From Pseudomonas sp. PDM05 (GTDB taxonomy: Bacteria > Pseudomonadota > Gammaproteobacteria > Pseudomonadales > Pseudomonadaceae): DNA of 64,000 nt. Position numbers and translations under genes: made by a program. The notes below the pieces were generated by a model that did not search any database, was not told the origin of the DNA, and saw only the letters and a list, made by a program, of their open reading frames with translations. This document shows, in pieces, positions 43,989 through 52,808 of the stretch; position 1 is the first letter of the stretch; each line of letters starts with the position of its first letter. The stretch covers positions 26,420 through 90,419 of the forward strand of contig NZ_JACVAC010000018.1 in assembly GCF_014851685.1 (NCBI RefSeq). The letters run 5' to 3'.

Positions 43989-46064
43989 ATGGCGCAAACG
44001 CTGTTCAAGCTGTTCTTCACCCAGCGTCTGGCCGCCTTGGCCAGCACCGAGTCATTGCGTGCTATCCGCGAGGGATTGTTGTGGATCCTGCCATGCCTGC
44101 TGGTATCGGCGGGGTTTCTGATCCTGTCCGAATGCGCCCGGGTACTGGGTTTCGATGCGCAGGTGGTGAGTTTACTGGCCGGGTTGCATAACCAGATCAG
44201 CTCGGTGATTCCGCTGCTGGTGGCTGCTTCCATTGGCTATATGCTGGCGATCCAGTACCGCTTGCCCCAGCTTCCCGTTGCGTTTCTGTGCCTGGCCCAC
44301 GTGGTGATCGCGACTTTCATCCTGCGTGAGTACCCTCGGGCATCGGCCACGTTTGTGTTGTTTATCGCGATTGCTTCGCCCCTGATCAATGTGCCGGCAA
44401 TTGCCTGGTTGCACCGTTTGCGCTGGACACGCCTGGTCAACGAGGACCTGGTGGGGCACAACCTGCGAGGCACCATCAATATGGTGGTGCCCGGTGCAAT
44501 CACCGCGCTGGCCTTGGTGCTGGTGTTGTCGTTGCTTTTGCAGATTCCCTATGTCGCCCAGTTGCAGGGCCCGCAAGTGCTTGAAGCCCTGGACTCGCCC
44601 TACCGCAGCGGCTTGTTTGTGACGCTGATGAATTCGCTGCTGTGGTTTTTTGGCATCCACGGCGTGTACGCCATGCAACCGCTGTTCGATGTGCTCGACC
44701 AGGCCGTGGTGCTCAATGGCACGGCGTTGGCCGCCGGGGAGCCGATCAAGTATCTGCTCAACAGCGGACTGCTCGGCAGCTTCGCCTTTATCGGCGGTTC
44801 GGGCGGTGCGCTGTGTCTGTTGCTGGCGATCCTGCTGTTCTCCAAGAGCCAGTCCATGCGGTTGCTGGCGATTGCCAGTCTGCCGCTGTCACTGTTCAAC
44901 GTCAGCGAGGTGCTGTTGTTTGGCTTGCCGATCATCCTCAACCCGCGCTTGTTCATTCCGTTCCTGGTGGTACCGGCCCTGAATGGGATGGTCGCGTTGA
45001 CCGCAGTGCAACTGGGCTGGGTGATGCCGGCGGTGGCCAGCGTGCCGTTCACCTCGCCGGTGCTGCTCAACGCCTACCTCAGTACCCACGGTGATATGGC
45101 GGCCGTGGCCCTGCAAGTGCTGCTGCTGGGCCTCGGCACGCTGGTCTACGCCCCCTATGTGCGAGCGATCCATCGTCAGCCAGCCGAAGGCGGGACGGTG
45201 TACCTGCGTTCGATGGACATGACCTTTCGCGGCCTTGAAGAAAAGGGCCGCCTGCTCGAAGCCGACCCGGTGCTCGCATCCCACAAGGCCCTTGCGCGCC
45301 AGGCCAGTGAGCTGAGCCGTATCCAGCAGATCAGCGACTACGAGTTCTACCTCGAGTACCAACCCCAAGTGTCGACCCTGACCGGCTTGTGCACCGGCTG
45401 CGAAGCCCTGATGCGCGCGTGTGACAGCCACGGCACGGTGCATTCGCCGTGGGAGTTCCTGCAGTGGCTGGCGCAGGCGCGCCTGATGCCGGACGTGGAT
45501 GTGTGGGTGGCCTCCGAGGCGGTGCGCCAGTACCAGAAATGGCACGCCCTGGGGTTTGCGTTACCGATGACGATCAATATTTCCAGCGCGACCCTGACCG
45601 ACCCGGCCTACGGCAACCGCCTGGTGAAGATCCTCGCCCAGGCCCGAGGCCAGGTGTCGGTGGAAATCACCGAGGACGCCCTGGTCAGTGACATCCAGGC
45701 CACGCGCCAGACCATCCAAAAGCTGCAGGCCATCGGCGCCAAGGTGTATATCGATGATTTCGGTACCGGGTTTTCCGCCCTGAGCTACCTGCACCAGTTT
45801 CCGGTGGATTTCATCAAGATCGACCGCAGCTTCGTCGTTGCCCAACACGACCCCAAGGGTGCTCAAGTGTTGACCGGCATGTTGCGCTTCTGCGAGGCGT
45901 TGAACCTGGGGGTGGTCGTCGAAGGCGTTGAGACCGCCGAGCAGTTGGCGTTCTTGAATACCGGCAGCGAGCTGTTTATCCAGGGCTGGTATTTCAGCAA
46001 GGCGCTGCCGGGCGATCAGTTGCCGGGGTTTGTACGTGAGCGCGCCGCCCTGGCCGAGCCCTAG
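43989..46064 (+). CDS. PTS EIIC-like membrane domain fused to EAL c-di-GMP phosphodiesterase
   Basis: A 691-residue fusion. Residues about 1-400 form a polytopic membrane domain resembling cellobiose/lactose-type PTS EIIC (for example FGIHGVYAMQPLF, FIGGSGGALCL, and the FNVSEVLLFGLPIILNP segment). Residues about 430-685 are an EAL domain with all key motifs: CEALMR (Glu472), NISSATL, EITEDAL, DDFGTGFSAL, FIKIDRSF, EGVETAEQ and QGWYFSKALP, so active c-di-GMP hydrolysis is expected. No EIIA or EIIB gene is nearby, so the EIIC part is more likely a sugar sensor than a transporter. ATG 43989 is chosen; a GTG at 43962 is possible. Confidence 0.85.
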   Translation: MAQTLFKLFFTQRLAALASTESLRAIREGLLWILPCLLVSAGFLILSECARVLGFDAQVVSLLAGLHNQISSVIPLLVAASIGYMLAIQYRLPQLPVAFLCLAHVVIATFILREYPRASATFVLFIAIASPLINVPAIAWLHRLRWTRLVNEDLVGHNLRGTINMVVPGAITALALVLVLSLLLQIPYVAQLQGPQVLEALDSPYRSGLFVTLMNSLLWFFGIHGVYAMQPLFDVLDQAVVLNGTALAAGEPIKYLLNSGLLGSFAFIGGSGGALCLLLAILLFSKSQSMRLLAIASLPLSLFNVSEVLLFGLPIILNPRLFIPFLVVPALNGMVALTAVQLGWVMPAVASVPFTSPVLLNAYLSTHGDMAAVALQVLLLGLGTLVYAPYVRAIHRQPAEGGTVYLRSMDMTFRGLEEKGRLLEADPVLASHKALARQASELSRIQQISDYEFYLEYQPQVSTLTGLCTGCEALMRACDSHGTVHSPWEFLQWLAQARLMPDVDVWVASEAVRQYQKWHALGFALPMTINISSATLTDPAYGNRLVKILAQARGQVSVEITEDALVSDIQATRQTIQKLQAIGAKVYIDDFGTGFSALSYLHQFPVDFIKIDRSFVVAQHDPKGAQVLTGMLRFCEALNLGVVVEGVETAEQLAFLNTGSELFIQGWYFSKALPGDQLPGFVRERAALAEP

Positions 46065-46894
46065 GTGGATGTGTAGGTACGCTCGATCTCTTCGATCAGT
46101 CCATCGATGCGTTCCAGACGGGCGCGGTTGTCGTGGTCCCAGGGGTGAAACCCTGGCCGGAAGTAATCCAGCAAAGGCCGCAGCATCCGTGGGAATACGC
46201 CTTTTGGCCCATACAGAAACTTCAGCATGCGCCAGAAGCCCTTCAGGTGCCCGCCGGCCTTGCGGTCGGCAATCAGCAGGCGCAGGTGAAAATCGAACAC
46301 CACCAGCCAGAAGAACAGCGTGGTCGTCAGCATGGTCCCGGTGCGCAGCAGGTAGCGCTTGGGGCCGGGCTTGATTACGCGGGACCACACGTCGAAGGCC
46401 ACGGCCTTGTGTTCGGTTTCTTCGAGGGCGTGCCAGTACCACATCTGTTGGTAACCCTTGAGTGAGTTGCCAAAACGCGACGGGTCACTGAGCAGGATCT
46501 CCGCGAGCATCGCGGTGTAGTGCTCAAGGGCGATGGTGATCGCCAGGTTGAATGACGGCGGGAAGTGTTTCTTCTGCCAGTCGAGGATGAACTTGAGACG
46601 TCGGTCCAGGGTGTGCGCGGGCAGGCCGGCGGCTTGCAGCAGGTCGTTGTAGGCCACGTGTTCGCGGCTGTGCATGGCTTCCTGGCCGATAAAACCCTGG
46701 ATCTGCTGTTTCAGCTCCGGATCGTCGATGCGCGAGCGGTAGTGGCGCACGCTGTCCATGAAAAACAGTTCGCCCTGGGGAAACAGCAGTGACAGCGCAT
46801 TGAAAAAATGCGTGATGAACGGGCCTTGTTCATGCCAGTCCTTGATGTGTTCGGCGGGCAAGGCAAAGCGGATGTCGCGACGGATTGGCAGCAT
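46061..46894 (-). CDS. PF10118-type metal-dependent hydrolase family protein
   Basis: A 277-residue protein of the group annotated as metal-dependent hydrolase (COG3687). Helical with Glu and His spaced like a ferritin-type di-metal site: FIGQEAMHSREH about residue 88-99 and WYWHALEETEHKAVAFD about 152-168. One or two hydrophobic segments lie near 190-210. The family often sits beside SDR and flavin monooxygenase genes, as here. Its true reaction is not established. It converges with the EIIC-EAL gene with a four-base overlap of ends. Confidence 0.8.
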   Translation of the reverse strand: MLPIRRDIRFALPAEHIKDWHEQGPFITHFFNALSLLFPQGELFFMDSVRHYRSRIDDPELKQQIQGFIGQEAMHSREHVAYNDLLQAAGLPAHTLDRRLKFILDWQKKHFPPSFNLAITIALEHYTAMLAEILLSDPSRFGNSLKGYQQMWYWHALEETEHKAVAFDVWSRVIKPGPKRYLLRTGTMLTTTLFFWLVVFDFHLRLLIADRKAGGHLKGFWRMLKFLYGPKGVFPRMLRPLLDYFRPGFHPWDHDNRARLERIDGLIEEIERTYTST

Positions 46895-46909
46895 GGTGTG
46901 TGCTCCTGT

Positions 46910-47800
46910 TCAGAGACGGGGCTCGTCGTTGGTTTCCAGGACCGGCGTGCGCGGTTTGGGGGCCATGCGTTTGCTGGCGAACACCACCAGCGCTTGGTAG
47001 GCCGCCGGCAGGCAGCGGGCGAGCAGGTCGAGAAAGAAGGCGTCTCGGCCGATCAACACGCGGCGCTTATTGCGGCGTACGCCTTGCAGGATCACCTTGG
47101 CGGCCGTGTCGGCGTCGGTGATAAACAGCTTCTCGAAGTCGGCGCGGGCTTGTTGCTCGCTGTGAATCAGAAAGCCGGTCATGTTCGCGTCGATGCGGCT
47201 GCTGCGGCAGATGTCGGTGCGGATGCCGCCGGGGTGCACGCAGGTCGCCGAGACACCGCAGCGTTGCAGGTCGAGTTCCTGGCGCAGGGCTTCGGTAAAG
47301 CCGCGCACGGCGAACTTGGTGGCGTTGTAGCCGCTCATGCCCGGCTGGGCGAACAGGCCGAACACGCTCGAGGTGTTGATCACATGCCCATCGCCACTGG
47401 CTTTGAGGTACGGCAGGAATGCCTTGGTGCCGTGCACCACGCCCCAGAAGTTGATGCCGACGATCCATTCCAGGTCGGTGTAGTCGACTCCTTCCACGGT
47501 GCTCGACAGCGCCACGCCGGCGTTGTTGAAGATCAGGTTGACCTGGCCGTGCCGGGCGAACGTGTCGCTGGCCCAGGCTTGCATGGCCTCGCGGTCGGAC
47601 ACATCCAGCACCTGCGTGGTGAGCGTGATCGGCGCCAGCGTCATAGTCTTGATGATTGCCTCGGTCTGCGCCAGGCCCTGGGCATTTTTGTCTGCCAGTG
47701 CCAGGTGGCAACCTTCCCGTGCCAACGCCAGGGCCAGCGCACGGCCCATGCCGGAGGCGGCGCCGGTGATTGCGGCCACGCGGCCGTTGAACGATTTCAT
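46910..47800 (-). CDS. short-chain dehydrogenase/reductase
   Basis: A 296-residue classical SDR. The nucleotide loop is TGAASGMGRALA near the N-terminus, then NNAGVAL, and catalytic Ser/Tyr/Lys in NTSSVFG and YNATKFAV. A C-terminal extension with RRNKRRVLIGRDAFFLDLLARC is typical of the branch linked to Baeyer-Villiger monooxygenases. ATG 47800 overlaps the monooxygenase stop (ATGA), so the two are coupled. Oxidation of a secondary alcohol or reduction of a ketone is likely; the substrate is inferred from neighbours. Confidence 0.88.
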   Translation of the reverse strand: MKSFNGRVAAITGAASGMGRALALALAREGCHLALADKNAQGLAQTEAIIKTMTLAPITLTTQVLDVSDREAMQAWASDTFARHGQVNLIFNNAGVALSSTVEGVDYTDLEWIVGINFWGVVHGTKAFLPYLKASGDGHVINTSSVFGLFAQPGMSGYNATKFAVRGFTEALRQELDLQRCGVSATCVHPGGIRTDICRSSRIDANMTGFLIHSEQQARADFEKLFITDADTAAKVILQGVRRNKRRVLIGRDAFFLDLLARCLPAAYQALVVFASKRMAPKPRTPVLETNDEPRL

Positions 47801-49329
47801 GACAGGCTCCCTTCGACGGTGGCGTGGGGCGCAGTGACGGCGCACGCCTGGATCGGCAGCAACTGGGCGACGTAGTCCTTGAGCGCGAAATGCCGGGTGA
47901 CCTGCTTGAAGCGCCAGGTCGAACCGGGCCACAGGGTGGTGTTCTTGCCGGTGCGCGGGTCGAGGTACCAGCTCTGGCAGCCGCCGGTGTTCCAGATGGT
48001 GCGCTTGAGCCGGTCTTGCAGTTGGCGGTTGTAGACCTCTTCCACGGTGGGCTTGACGTCGACGCTGGCGATGCGATGGCGCTGCATTTGCCGCAGGGCG
48101 TCGAGGATGTAAGTCACCTGGGCCTCAATCATCAGAATCATCGAGTTGTGCCCCAGGCCGGTGTTGGGGCCGACGATCAGGAACAGGTTCGGATAGCCCG
48201 GCACGGTGGTGCCTTTGTAGGCATGGGCGCCATCGCGCCAGGTGTCCAGCAGGTCGATGCCGCCACGGCCGATGATGCAGTCGCGCGGCAGTGGGTCGGT
48301 GGCCTGGAAACCGGTGCCGAAGATCAGACAATCGGCCGGGTGCTTGATGCCGTTGGCGGTGACCACGCCATCGGCTTCGATGCGCTGCACGGTGTCGGTG
48401 ATCACCTCGACGTTGCTGCGGGACAGCGCCGGGTAGTAGTCATTCGAGATCAGCACGCGCTTGCAGCCGATGGTGTAGTCCGGCGTCAGGGTCTTGCGCA
48501 GGGAAGGGCGGGCCACTTGCCGGTGCAGGTGGCGCTGGGCGATTTTTTGCACCATGGTCATCAACCGTGGATGCAGGGCAAAGCCCACCACACGGCCTTC
48601 CAGCGCCCAATAGAAGGCGCCGCGGACCAGGCGCTGGGTGAACGGCAGGTGCTTGAACAGCCAGCGTTCGGGCGATGAGATCGCCCGGTCCGGCTTGGGC
48701 ATGATCCACGGCGGCGTGCGCTGGAACAGGTCCAGATGGGCAACCTGCGGCGCAATCTGTGGCACGAACTGGATGGCACTGGCGCCAGTGCCGATCACCG
48801 CGACGCGTTTGCCTTTGAGTGAGTAGTCGTGGTCCCACTGCTGGGAGTGGAAGCGTTTGCCCTTGAAACTCTCGAGCCCCGGGATCGCTGGCAGTGCCGG
48901 ACGCGACAACCCGCCCATGCCCGACACCAGCACGCGCGCGCTGACCTGACGGCCGTTGCTGAAGCGCAGTTGCCAGCGTTGTTGTGCCTCGTCGAACACG
49001 GCGCGCTCAAGGCCCATGCCAAAACGCAGGAACGGCGCCAGTTCATAACGCCGGGCGCATTGCTCCAGGTAGGCGCGGATCTCGGCTTGCGGCGCGAACT
49101 GCCGGGTCCAGTCCGGGTTGGGGGCAAAGGAAAACGAATACACGTGGGATTGCACGTCGCAGGCGCAACCGGGGTAGCTGTTGTCACGCCATGTGCCGCC
49201 GAGGGTGTCGGCTTGTTCGGCGATAAAGAAGTCGCGCCAGCCGGCTTCCTTGAGCTTGATGGCCATGCACAAGCCGGCAAAGCCGGAACCGATGATGGCG
49301 ATGTCGATGACCTCGTCGTGGGCATTCAT
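47797..49329 (-). CDS. Baeyer-Villiger-type flavin monooxygenase
   Basis: A 510-residue FAD/NADPH monooxygenase. The FAD site is IIGSGFAGLCMAIKL, the BVMO fingerprint FxGxxxHxxxW is present as FKGKRFHSQQW at about residue 155-165, the NADPH site is VIGTGASAIQF, and the later fingerprint LIFGTGFQATD is intact. Such enzymes insert oxygen into ketones to give esters. It is the first gene of a three-gene minus-strand unit, divergent from an alpha/beta hydrolase that could cleave the ester. Confidence 0.88.
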   Translation of the reverse strand: MNAHDEVIDIAIIGSGFAGLCMAIKLKEAGWRDFFIAEQADTLGGTWRDNSYPGCACDVQSHVYSFSFAPNPDWTRQFAPQAEIRAYLEQCARRYELAPFLRFGMGLERAVFDEAQQRWQLRFSNGRQVSARVLVSGMGGLSRPALPAIPGLESFKGKRFHSQQWDHDYSLKGKRVAVIGTGASAIQFVPQIAPQVAHLDLFQRTPPWIMPKPDRAISSPERWLFKHLPFTQRLVRGAFYWALEGRVVGFALHPRLMTMVQKIAQRHLHRQVARPSLRKTLTPDYTIGCKRVLISNDYYPALSRSNVEVITDTVQRIEADGVVTANGIKHPADCLIFGTGFQATDPLPRDCIIGRGGIDLLDTWRDGAHAYKGTTVPGYPNLFLIVGPNTGLGHNSMILMIEAQVTYILDALRQMQRHRIASVDVKPTVEEVYNRQLQDRLKRTIWNTGGCQSWYLDPRTGKNTTLWPGSTWRFKQVTRHFALKDYVAQLLPIQACAVTAPHATVEGSLS

Positions 49330-49603
49330 AGGCAGTCCTTCGTGGGCATCTGCGGTGCTCCTGTTTTTGTTTTGTCTTTTAGATAAAACACCATTGCAAA
49401 GGAAAATTGAATTATTTATTTTAAAAAAGATTTTAAATAATCTACCTGAAAATACCGCCTACGCTACGACCTTGTTCCTCAGGTGCGATCTGTCCGACGG
49501 ACGCGCACGTTATGTAGAGCGTCTAGGTCCAGGGTGGACGGTGGCTGAGGCCTTGACCAATCCCGGTCGGGTCGCCAGCAGCAGGGAAGCAGAGGACCGA
49601 GCT
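49330..49603. other. divergent promoter region between monooxygenase and hydrolase genes
   Basis: An AT-rich block at about 49375-49440 (poly-A/T tracts) is followed by a GC-richer segment with the palindrome GTCCG-A-CGGAC at 49492-49502. No gene is supported. The palindrome overlaps a CTGTCCG sequence that also occurs upstream of alkB. Confidence 0.5.
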
Positions 49604-50602
49604 ATGGCTGTCGAGTGGGTTGTCGCTGCGGCTGTGTTGGCAGGGGGGAGTGCGCTGTTATGGCGATTCAGTGCGCGGATGACGCGGCGCATTGAAGCGG
49701 CGGTGCCGATTGATGGGCGCTTCGTCGAGGTCGATGGCGAACGCTTTCATTATGTGGAGGAGGGCAAGGGCCCGCCGCTGGTCATGATTCACGGGCTGAT
49801 GGGCAGCAGTCGTAACCTGACGTATGCCTTGTCCGCCCCGTTGCGTGAGCAGTTCCGGGTGATCAGCGTTGATCGACCAGGATCGGGGTATTCCACGCGG
49901 CATGCGGGTACTGCGGCCGACCTGCCGGGCCAGGCGCGGCAAATCGCCGGATTCATCAAGGTGCTGGGTCTTGAGCGACCATTGGTGCTGGGCCACTCCC
50001 TCGGCGGGGCGATTGCCCTGGCGTTGGCCCTCGATCATCCCCAGGCTGTGGGCGGGTTGGTACTGGTGGCGCCGTTGAGCCATCCGCAGCGGATGTTGCC
50101 GTTGGTATTCCTGTCGCTGGCCGTTCGCCCGGCGTGGCTGCGACGTTGGCTGTCACACACGTTGACCGTGCCCATCGGGCTGCTGACCCAAGGTTCAGTG
50201 GTCAAGGGCGTATTCGCGCCGGACCCCGCGCCCGAGGATTTTGCCACCCGTGGCGGCGGCATGCTCGGCATGCGCCCCGCCAACTTCTACGCCGCCTCCA
50301 CCGAGATCAATCGCGTCAACGATCACCTGCCAGGCATGGTCAAGCGCTACCCGCAACTGCGCCTGCCCATCGGCCTGATCTATGGCGCACGGGATCAGGT
50401 GTTGGACTTTCGCAAACATGGCCAGGCCCTGGCCGACAAGGTGCCGGGGCTGAAGCTGCAGTTGGTGGAAGGGCGCGGCCATATGCTGCCGATCACCGCC
50501 GTCGCGCGTGTGGTCGAGGTGGTGCAGCAGGTCGCCAAACGCACCCGAGCGCCGCAAAACGCCACGGTTTTGCACCCGCCATTTGCCATGGCGAACAAAT
50601 AA
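49604..50602 (+). CDS. alpha/beta hydrolase (esterase-like)
   Basis: A 332-residue alpha/beta hydrolase. An N-terminal hydrophobic segment (VVAAAVLAGGSALLW) looks like a membrane anchor or uncleaved signal. The oxyanion strand is VMIHGLMGSS, the nucleophile elbow is GHSLGG (Ser132), the acid lies in YGARDQVLDF and the histidine in GRGHMLPITA. ATG 49604 is chosen because the long upstream frame runs through the divergent promoter region. Ester hydrolysis in the alkane/ketone pathway is inferred from neighbours. Confidence 0.82.
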   Translation: MAVEWVVAAAVLAGGSALLWRFSARMTRRIEAAVPIDGRFVEVDGERFHYVEEGKGPPLVMIHGLMGSSRNLTYALSAPLREQFRVISVDRPGSGYSTRHAGTAADLPGQARQIAGFIKVLGLERPLVLGHSLGGAIALALALDHPQAVGGLVLVAPLSHPQRMLPLVFLSLAVRPAWLRRWLSHTLTVPIGLLTQGSVVKGVFAPDPAPEDFATRGGGMLGMRPANFYAASTEINRVNDHLPGMVKRYPQLRLPIGLIYGARDQVLDFRKHGQALADKVPGLKLQLVEGRGHMLPITAVARVVEVVQQVAKRTRAPQNATVLHPPFAMANK

Positions 50603-50653
50603 ACGTGGCCCTCGTTGCGGGGTGGATCGGCGCAAATGCTTGCTCTAGAGACC

Positions 50654-50687
50654 TGACCAGACAGCTGAAAAACAGACTGTCCGGTCA
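50654..50687. repeat. inverted repeat upstream of alkB
   Basis: TGACCAGACAG and CTGTCCGGTCA are 11-base arms with one mismatch, around a 12-base centre that itself folds (CTG-AAAAA-CAG). There is no T tract on either strand, so an operator is as likely as a terminator. It lies 26 bases upstream of the predicted alkB -35 box. Confidence 0.5.
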
Positions 50688-50712
50688 CGTAAAAAAGCCC
50701 TCGAAAAAGTAG

Positions 50713-50741
50713 TTGACGACCTATCGATTCCGCGTTATTTA
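50713..50741 (+). promoter_or_regulatory. probable sigma-70 promoter of alkB
   Basis: TTGACG (50713-50718), a 17-base spacer, then TATTTA (50736-50741). The predicted start near 50748 gives a leader of about 150 bases to the alkB ATG. A palindromic repeat begins right at the predicted start. Confidence 0.5.
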
Positions 50742-50753
50742 TTTAAAAAAATA

Positions 50754-50773
50754 TTTCAATTTATATTTTGAAA
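50754..50773. promoter_or_regulatory. TTTCAA-N8-TTGAAA inverted repeat in alkB leader
   Basis: TTTCAA-TTTATATT-TTGAAA, followed by a second TTTTGAAATG 12 bases after the first. The same arms and 8-base spacer occur upstream of fadE at 55178-55197. Placement just after the predicted start site would fit a repressor operator. Confidence 0.4.
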
Positions 50774-50804
50774 TGATTTTTGAAATGCCTAAGAGCGAAT
50801 AAAA

Positions 50805-50900
50805 ATGAAAAAAACGCCTTTTATCGCATGGTCAATTTCCTGGAGCATCCCACGCTCCACGAACCTGTTTCGGGTCTCCCTGTCGCGGAGGCTGCCATGA
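50805..50900 (+). CDS. 31-residue upstream ORF overlapping alkB start
   Basis: A short open frame, starting MKKTPFIAWSISW and rich in Ser/Arg/Leu, whose TGA stop overlaps the alkB ATG (ATGA at 50897-50900). Its own ribosome site is weak. It may be a leader peptide for translational coupling, or it may be chance. No homologue is recognised. Confidence 0.3.
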   Translation: MKKTPFIAWSISWSIPRSTNLFRVSLSRRLP

Positions 50901-52177
50901 ACCAGACCCTCGCAGCGCCAAGTGTATGGACCGACGGCAAGCGCCACCTGTGGTGGTTGGGCATCATGCCGCTGGCCACGCCGCTGTTGTCCGGCGCGCT
51001 TGCCATCAGTACGGGCATCCAGCAATTGTGGTGGGTCGGTGTACTGGTGATCTTCGGCCTGATCCCACTGATCGACGGCCTGCTCGGCGAAGACGTCAGC
51101 AACCCGCCTGAATCCGCCGTCAGCCAGCTTGAATCCCAACGCTACTACCGCTGGATCGTCTACACCGGCGTGCTGTTCGTGATCTCATCGGTGGTGATCA
51201 CTGGCTGGCTGGCCGCCGGCGGCATCGACTGGATCATCGGCGGCGGCCTGTTGCACGCCGCCGCCGATCTCGACCCCGCCAGCTGGCCGGCCCGCGCCGC
51301 CGCCTACGTCACCGCGCGTACGCAGTTGCATGGCGAGCTGAGCTGGTTCACCTACCTGGGCATGGCCATGTCGACCGGCGCCGCCACCGGCATCGCCATC
51401 AACACCGCCCACGAACTGGGGCACAAACCCAATGCGCTGGAAGTGTTTCTCGCCAAGGTCACCCTGGCGCCGACCTTCTATGGGCACTTCTACACCGAAC
51501 ACAACCGTGGCCATCACGTGCGCGTCGCCACCCCGGAAGACCCGGCCAGTTCACGCCTGGGGGAAAGCTTCTGGGCCTTCCTGCCGCGCTCGGTGTGGTT
51601 CAGCGCCCGTTCGGCCTGGAACCTCGAGCGCGAACGCCTGCGCAAACTCGGCCTGCCGGCCTGGCACTGGCGCAACGGTGTGCTCAGCGCCTGGATGTAC
51701 AGCGTGGTGTTGTGGGGCGCGATGATTGCCTGGCTGGGGGCAGCGGTGATTCCGTTCCTGCTGATCCAGGGCATCTACGGGTTCTCGCTGCTTGAAGTGG
51801 TCAACTATGTCGAACATTACGGCCTCAAGCGTCAGAAGTTGCCCAATGGCCGGTATGAACGTTGTTCGCCACGCCACTCCTGGAACAGTAATCGGATTGT
51901 CACCAATATCTTCCTGTTTCAACTGCAACGGCACTCCGACCACCATGCCAACCCCACTCGTAGTTATCAGTCGTTGCGCCACTTTGATGAATCACCGCAA
52001 CTTCCTTATGGCTACGCGAGCATGATTGTATGGGCCTATGTTCCCTACTTGTGGCGACGCCGCATGGATCATCGGGTACTCAATCACTATGCCGGGGATA
52101 TAACCCTGACCAATCTTCAGCCGTCGCAACGCTTGAAGTATCTGGAGAAGTACAGCGGCAGTGCCAAGCCGTTCTAA
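50897..52177 (+). CDS. alkB: alkane 1-monooxygenase AlkB
   Basis: A 426-residue integral-membrane di-iron hydroxylase converting n-alkanes to 1-alkanols with rubredoxin and oxygen. All histidine boxes are present: HELGHK (His172, His176), EHNRGHH (His202, His206, His207), LQRHSDHH (His346, His349, His350) and the AlkB-specific NYVEHYG. Six membrane helices are seen, and length is normal. ATG 50897 has GGAGG six bases upstream; an ATG at 50828 would add 23 residues. No rubredoxin gene is in the window. Confidence 0.94.
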   Translation: MNQTLAAPSVWTDGKRHLWWLGIMPLATPLLSGALAISTGIQQLWWVGVLVIFGLIPLIDGLLGEDVSNPPESAVSQLESQRYYRWIVYTGVLFVISSVVITGWLAAGGIDWIIGGGLLHAAADLDPASWPARAAAYVTARTQLHGELSWFTYLGMAMSTGAATGIAINTAHELGHKPNALEVFLAKVTLAPTFYGHFYTEHNRGHHVRVATPEDPASSRLGESFWAFLPRSVWFSARSAWNLERERLRKLGLPAWHWRNGVLSAWMYSVVLWGAMIAWLGAAVIPFLLIQGIYGFSLLEVVNYVEHYGLKRQKLPNGRYERCSPRHSWNSNRIVTNIFLFQLQRHSDHHANPTRSYQSLRHFDESPQLPYGYASMIVWAYVPYLWRRRMDHRVLNHYAGDITLTNLQPSQRLKYLEKYSGSAKPF

Positions 52178-52313
52178 TGTGAACTGATAGATCAACAGTG
52201 GACTCGGGATCTGTGTATCGCGCAGGTTTTTATCGCCCGAATTACGCTGAACGTTAGTTGCAAGAAGTTTGTTTGACCCGAACAACAATAATTTCAAGGG
52301 AAGGACGTACACC

Positions 52314-52808
52314 ATGCACACACCTGCCAGGTTCACCAGCCACCTCGTATTGGCCGCACTTGGGTTGATTGCCTATCAACAGGCCCAGGCCGCGCGCATC
52401 GAGCCCGCCGGCAGCGCTTTTACGGCCCAGGGCCCGATCAGCTTTTCCAAGGGCGCGCTGATCAGCGCCGACTGCACCATCAAGGTCGCCGGCAAAGTTG
52501 CGGCCGACGGCACTTCGGTGAATGTCGATAAAGTCGAGTTCGACGGCGGCCTCAAGTGCAGCCGCGTCGAAGCCATCAACTTGCCGTGGGTCTTGATCGC
52601 CAAAGACACCAAGAGTGGTTCCATGTCGAAGATCAGCGTGGATGTGCACGCCTTTGGCCTGGGCGGCAAGTGCGGGCCATCTACGGCCGATGGCACGTGG
52701 GATAACGCCACCGGCAAGTTGGAAGCGAGCAATGTACCGATTGGCGAAGACTGCAAGATCAAAACGGTATCGATCAAGATGCCGCCAAACTTCAAGGTTG
52801 TTGAATAA
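52314..52808 (+). CDS. secreted PraA/PraB-like alkane-oxidation protein 1
   Basis: A 164-residue protein with a signal peptide of about 26 residues (cleavage after AQA) and a beta-rich mature part with four cysteines. It is a clear paralogue of the next gene: both have IxP..FT, C-I-x-x-x-G-x-VAA, GG..C and LPW blocks, and a closing (W/F)DNAT..L......G..CKI segment. P. aeruginosa PraA/PraB proteins are small secreted proteins that aid growth on alkanes, and alkB is directly upstream. The family assignment is by recollection and context. Confidence 0.6.
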   Translation: MHTPARFTSHLVLAALGLIAYQQAQAARIEPAGSAFTAQGPISFSKGALISADCTIKVAGKVAADGTSVNVDKVEFDGGLKCSRVEAINLPWVLIAKDTKSGSMSKISVDVHAFGLGGKCGPSTADGTWDNATGKLEASNVPIGEDCKIKTVSIKMPPNFKVVE

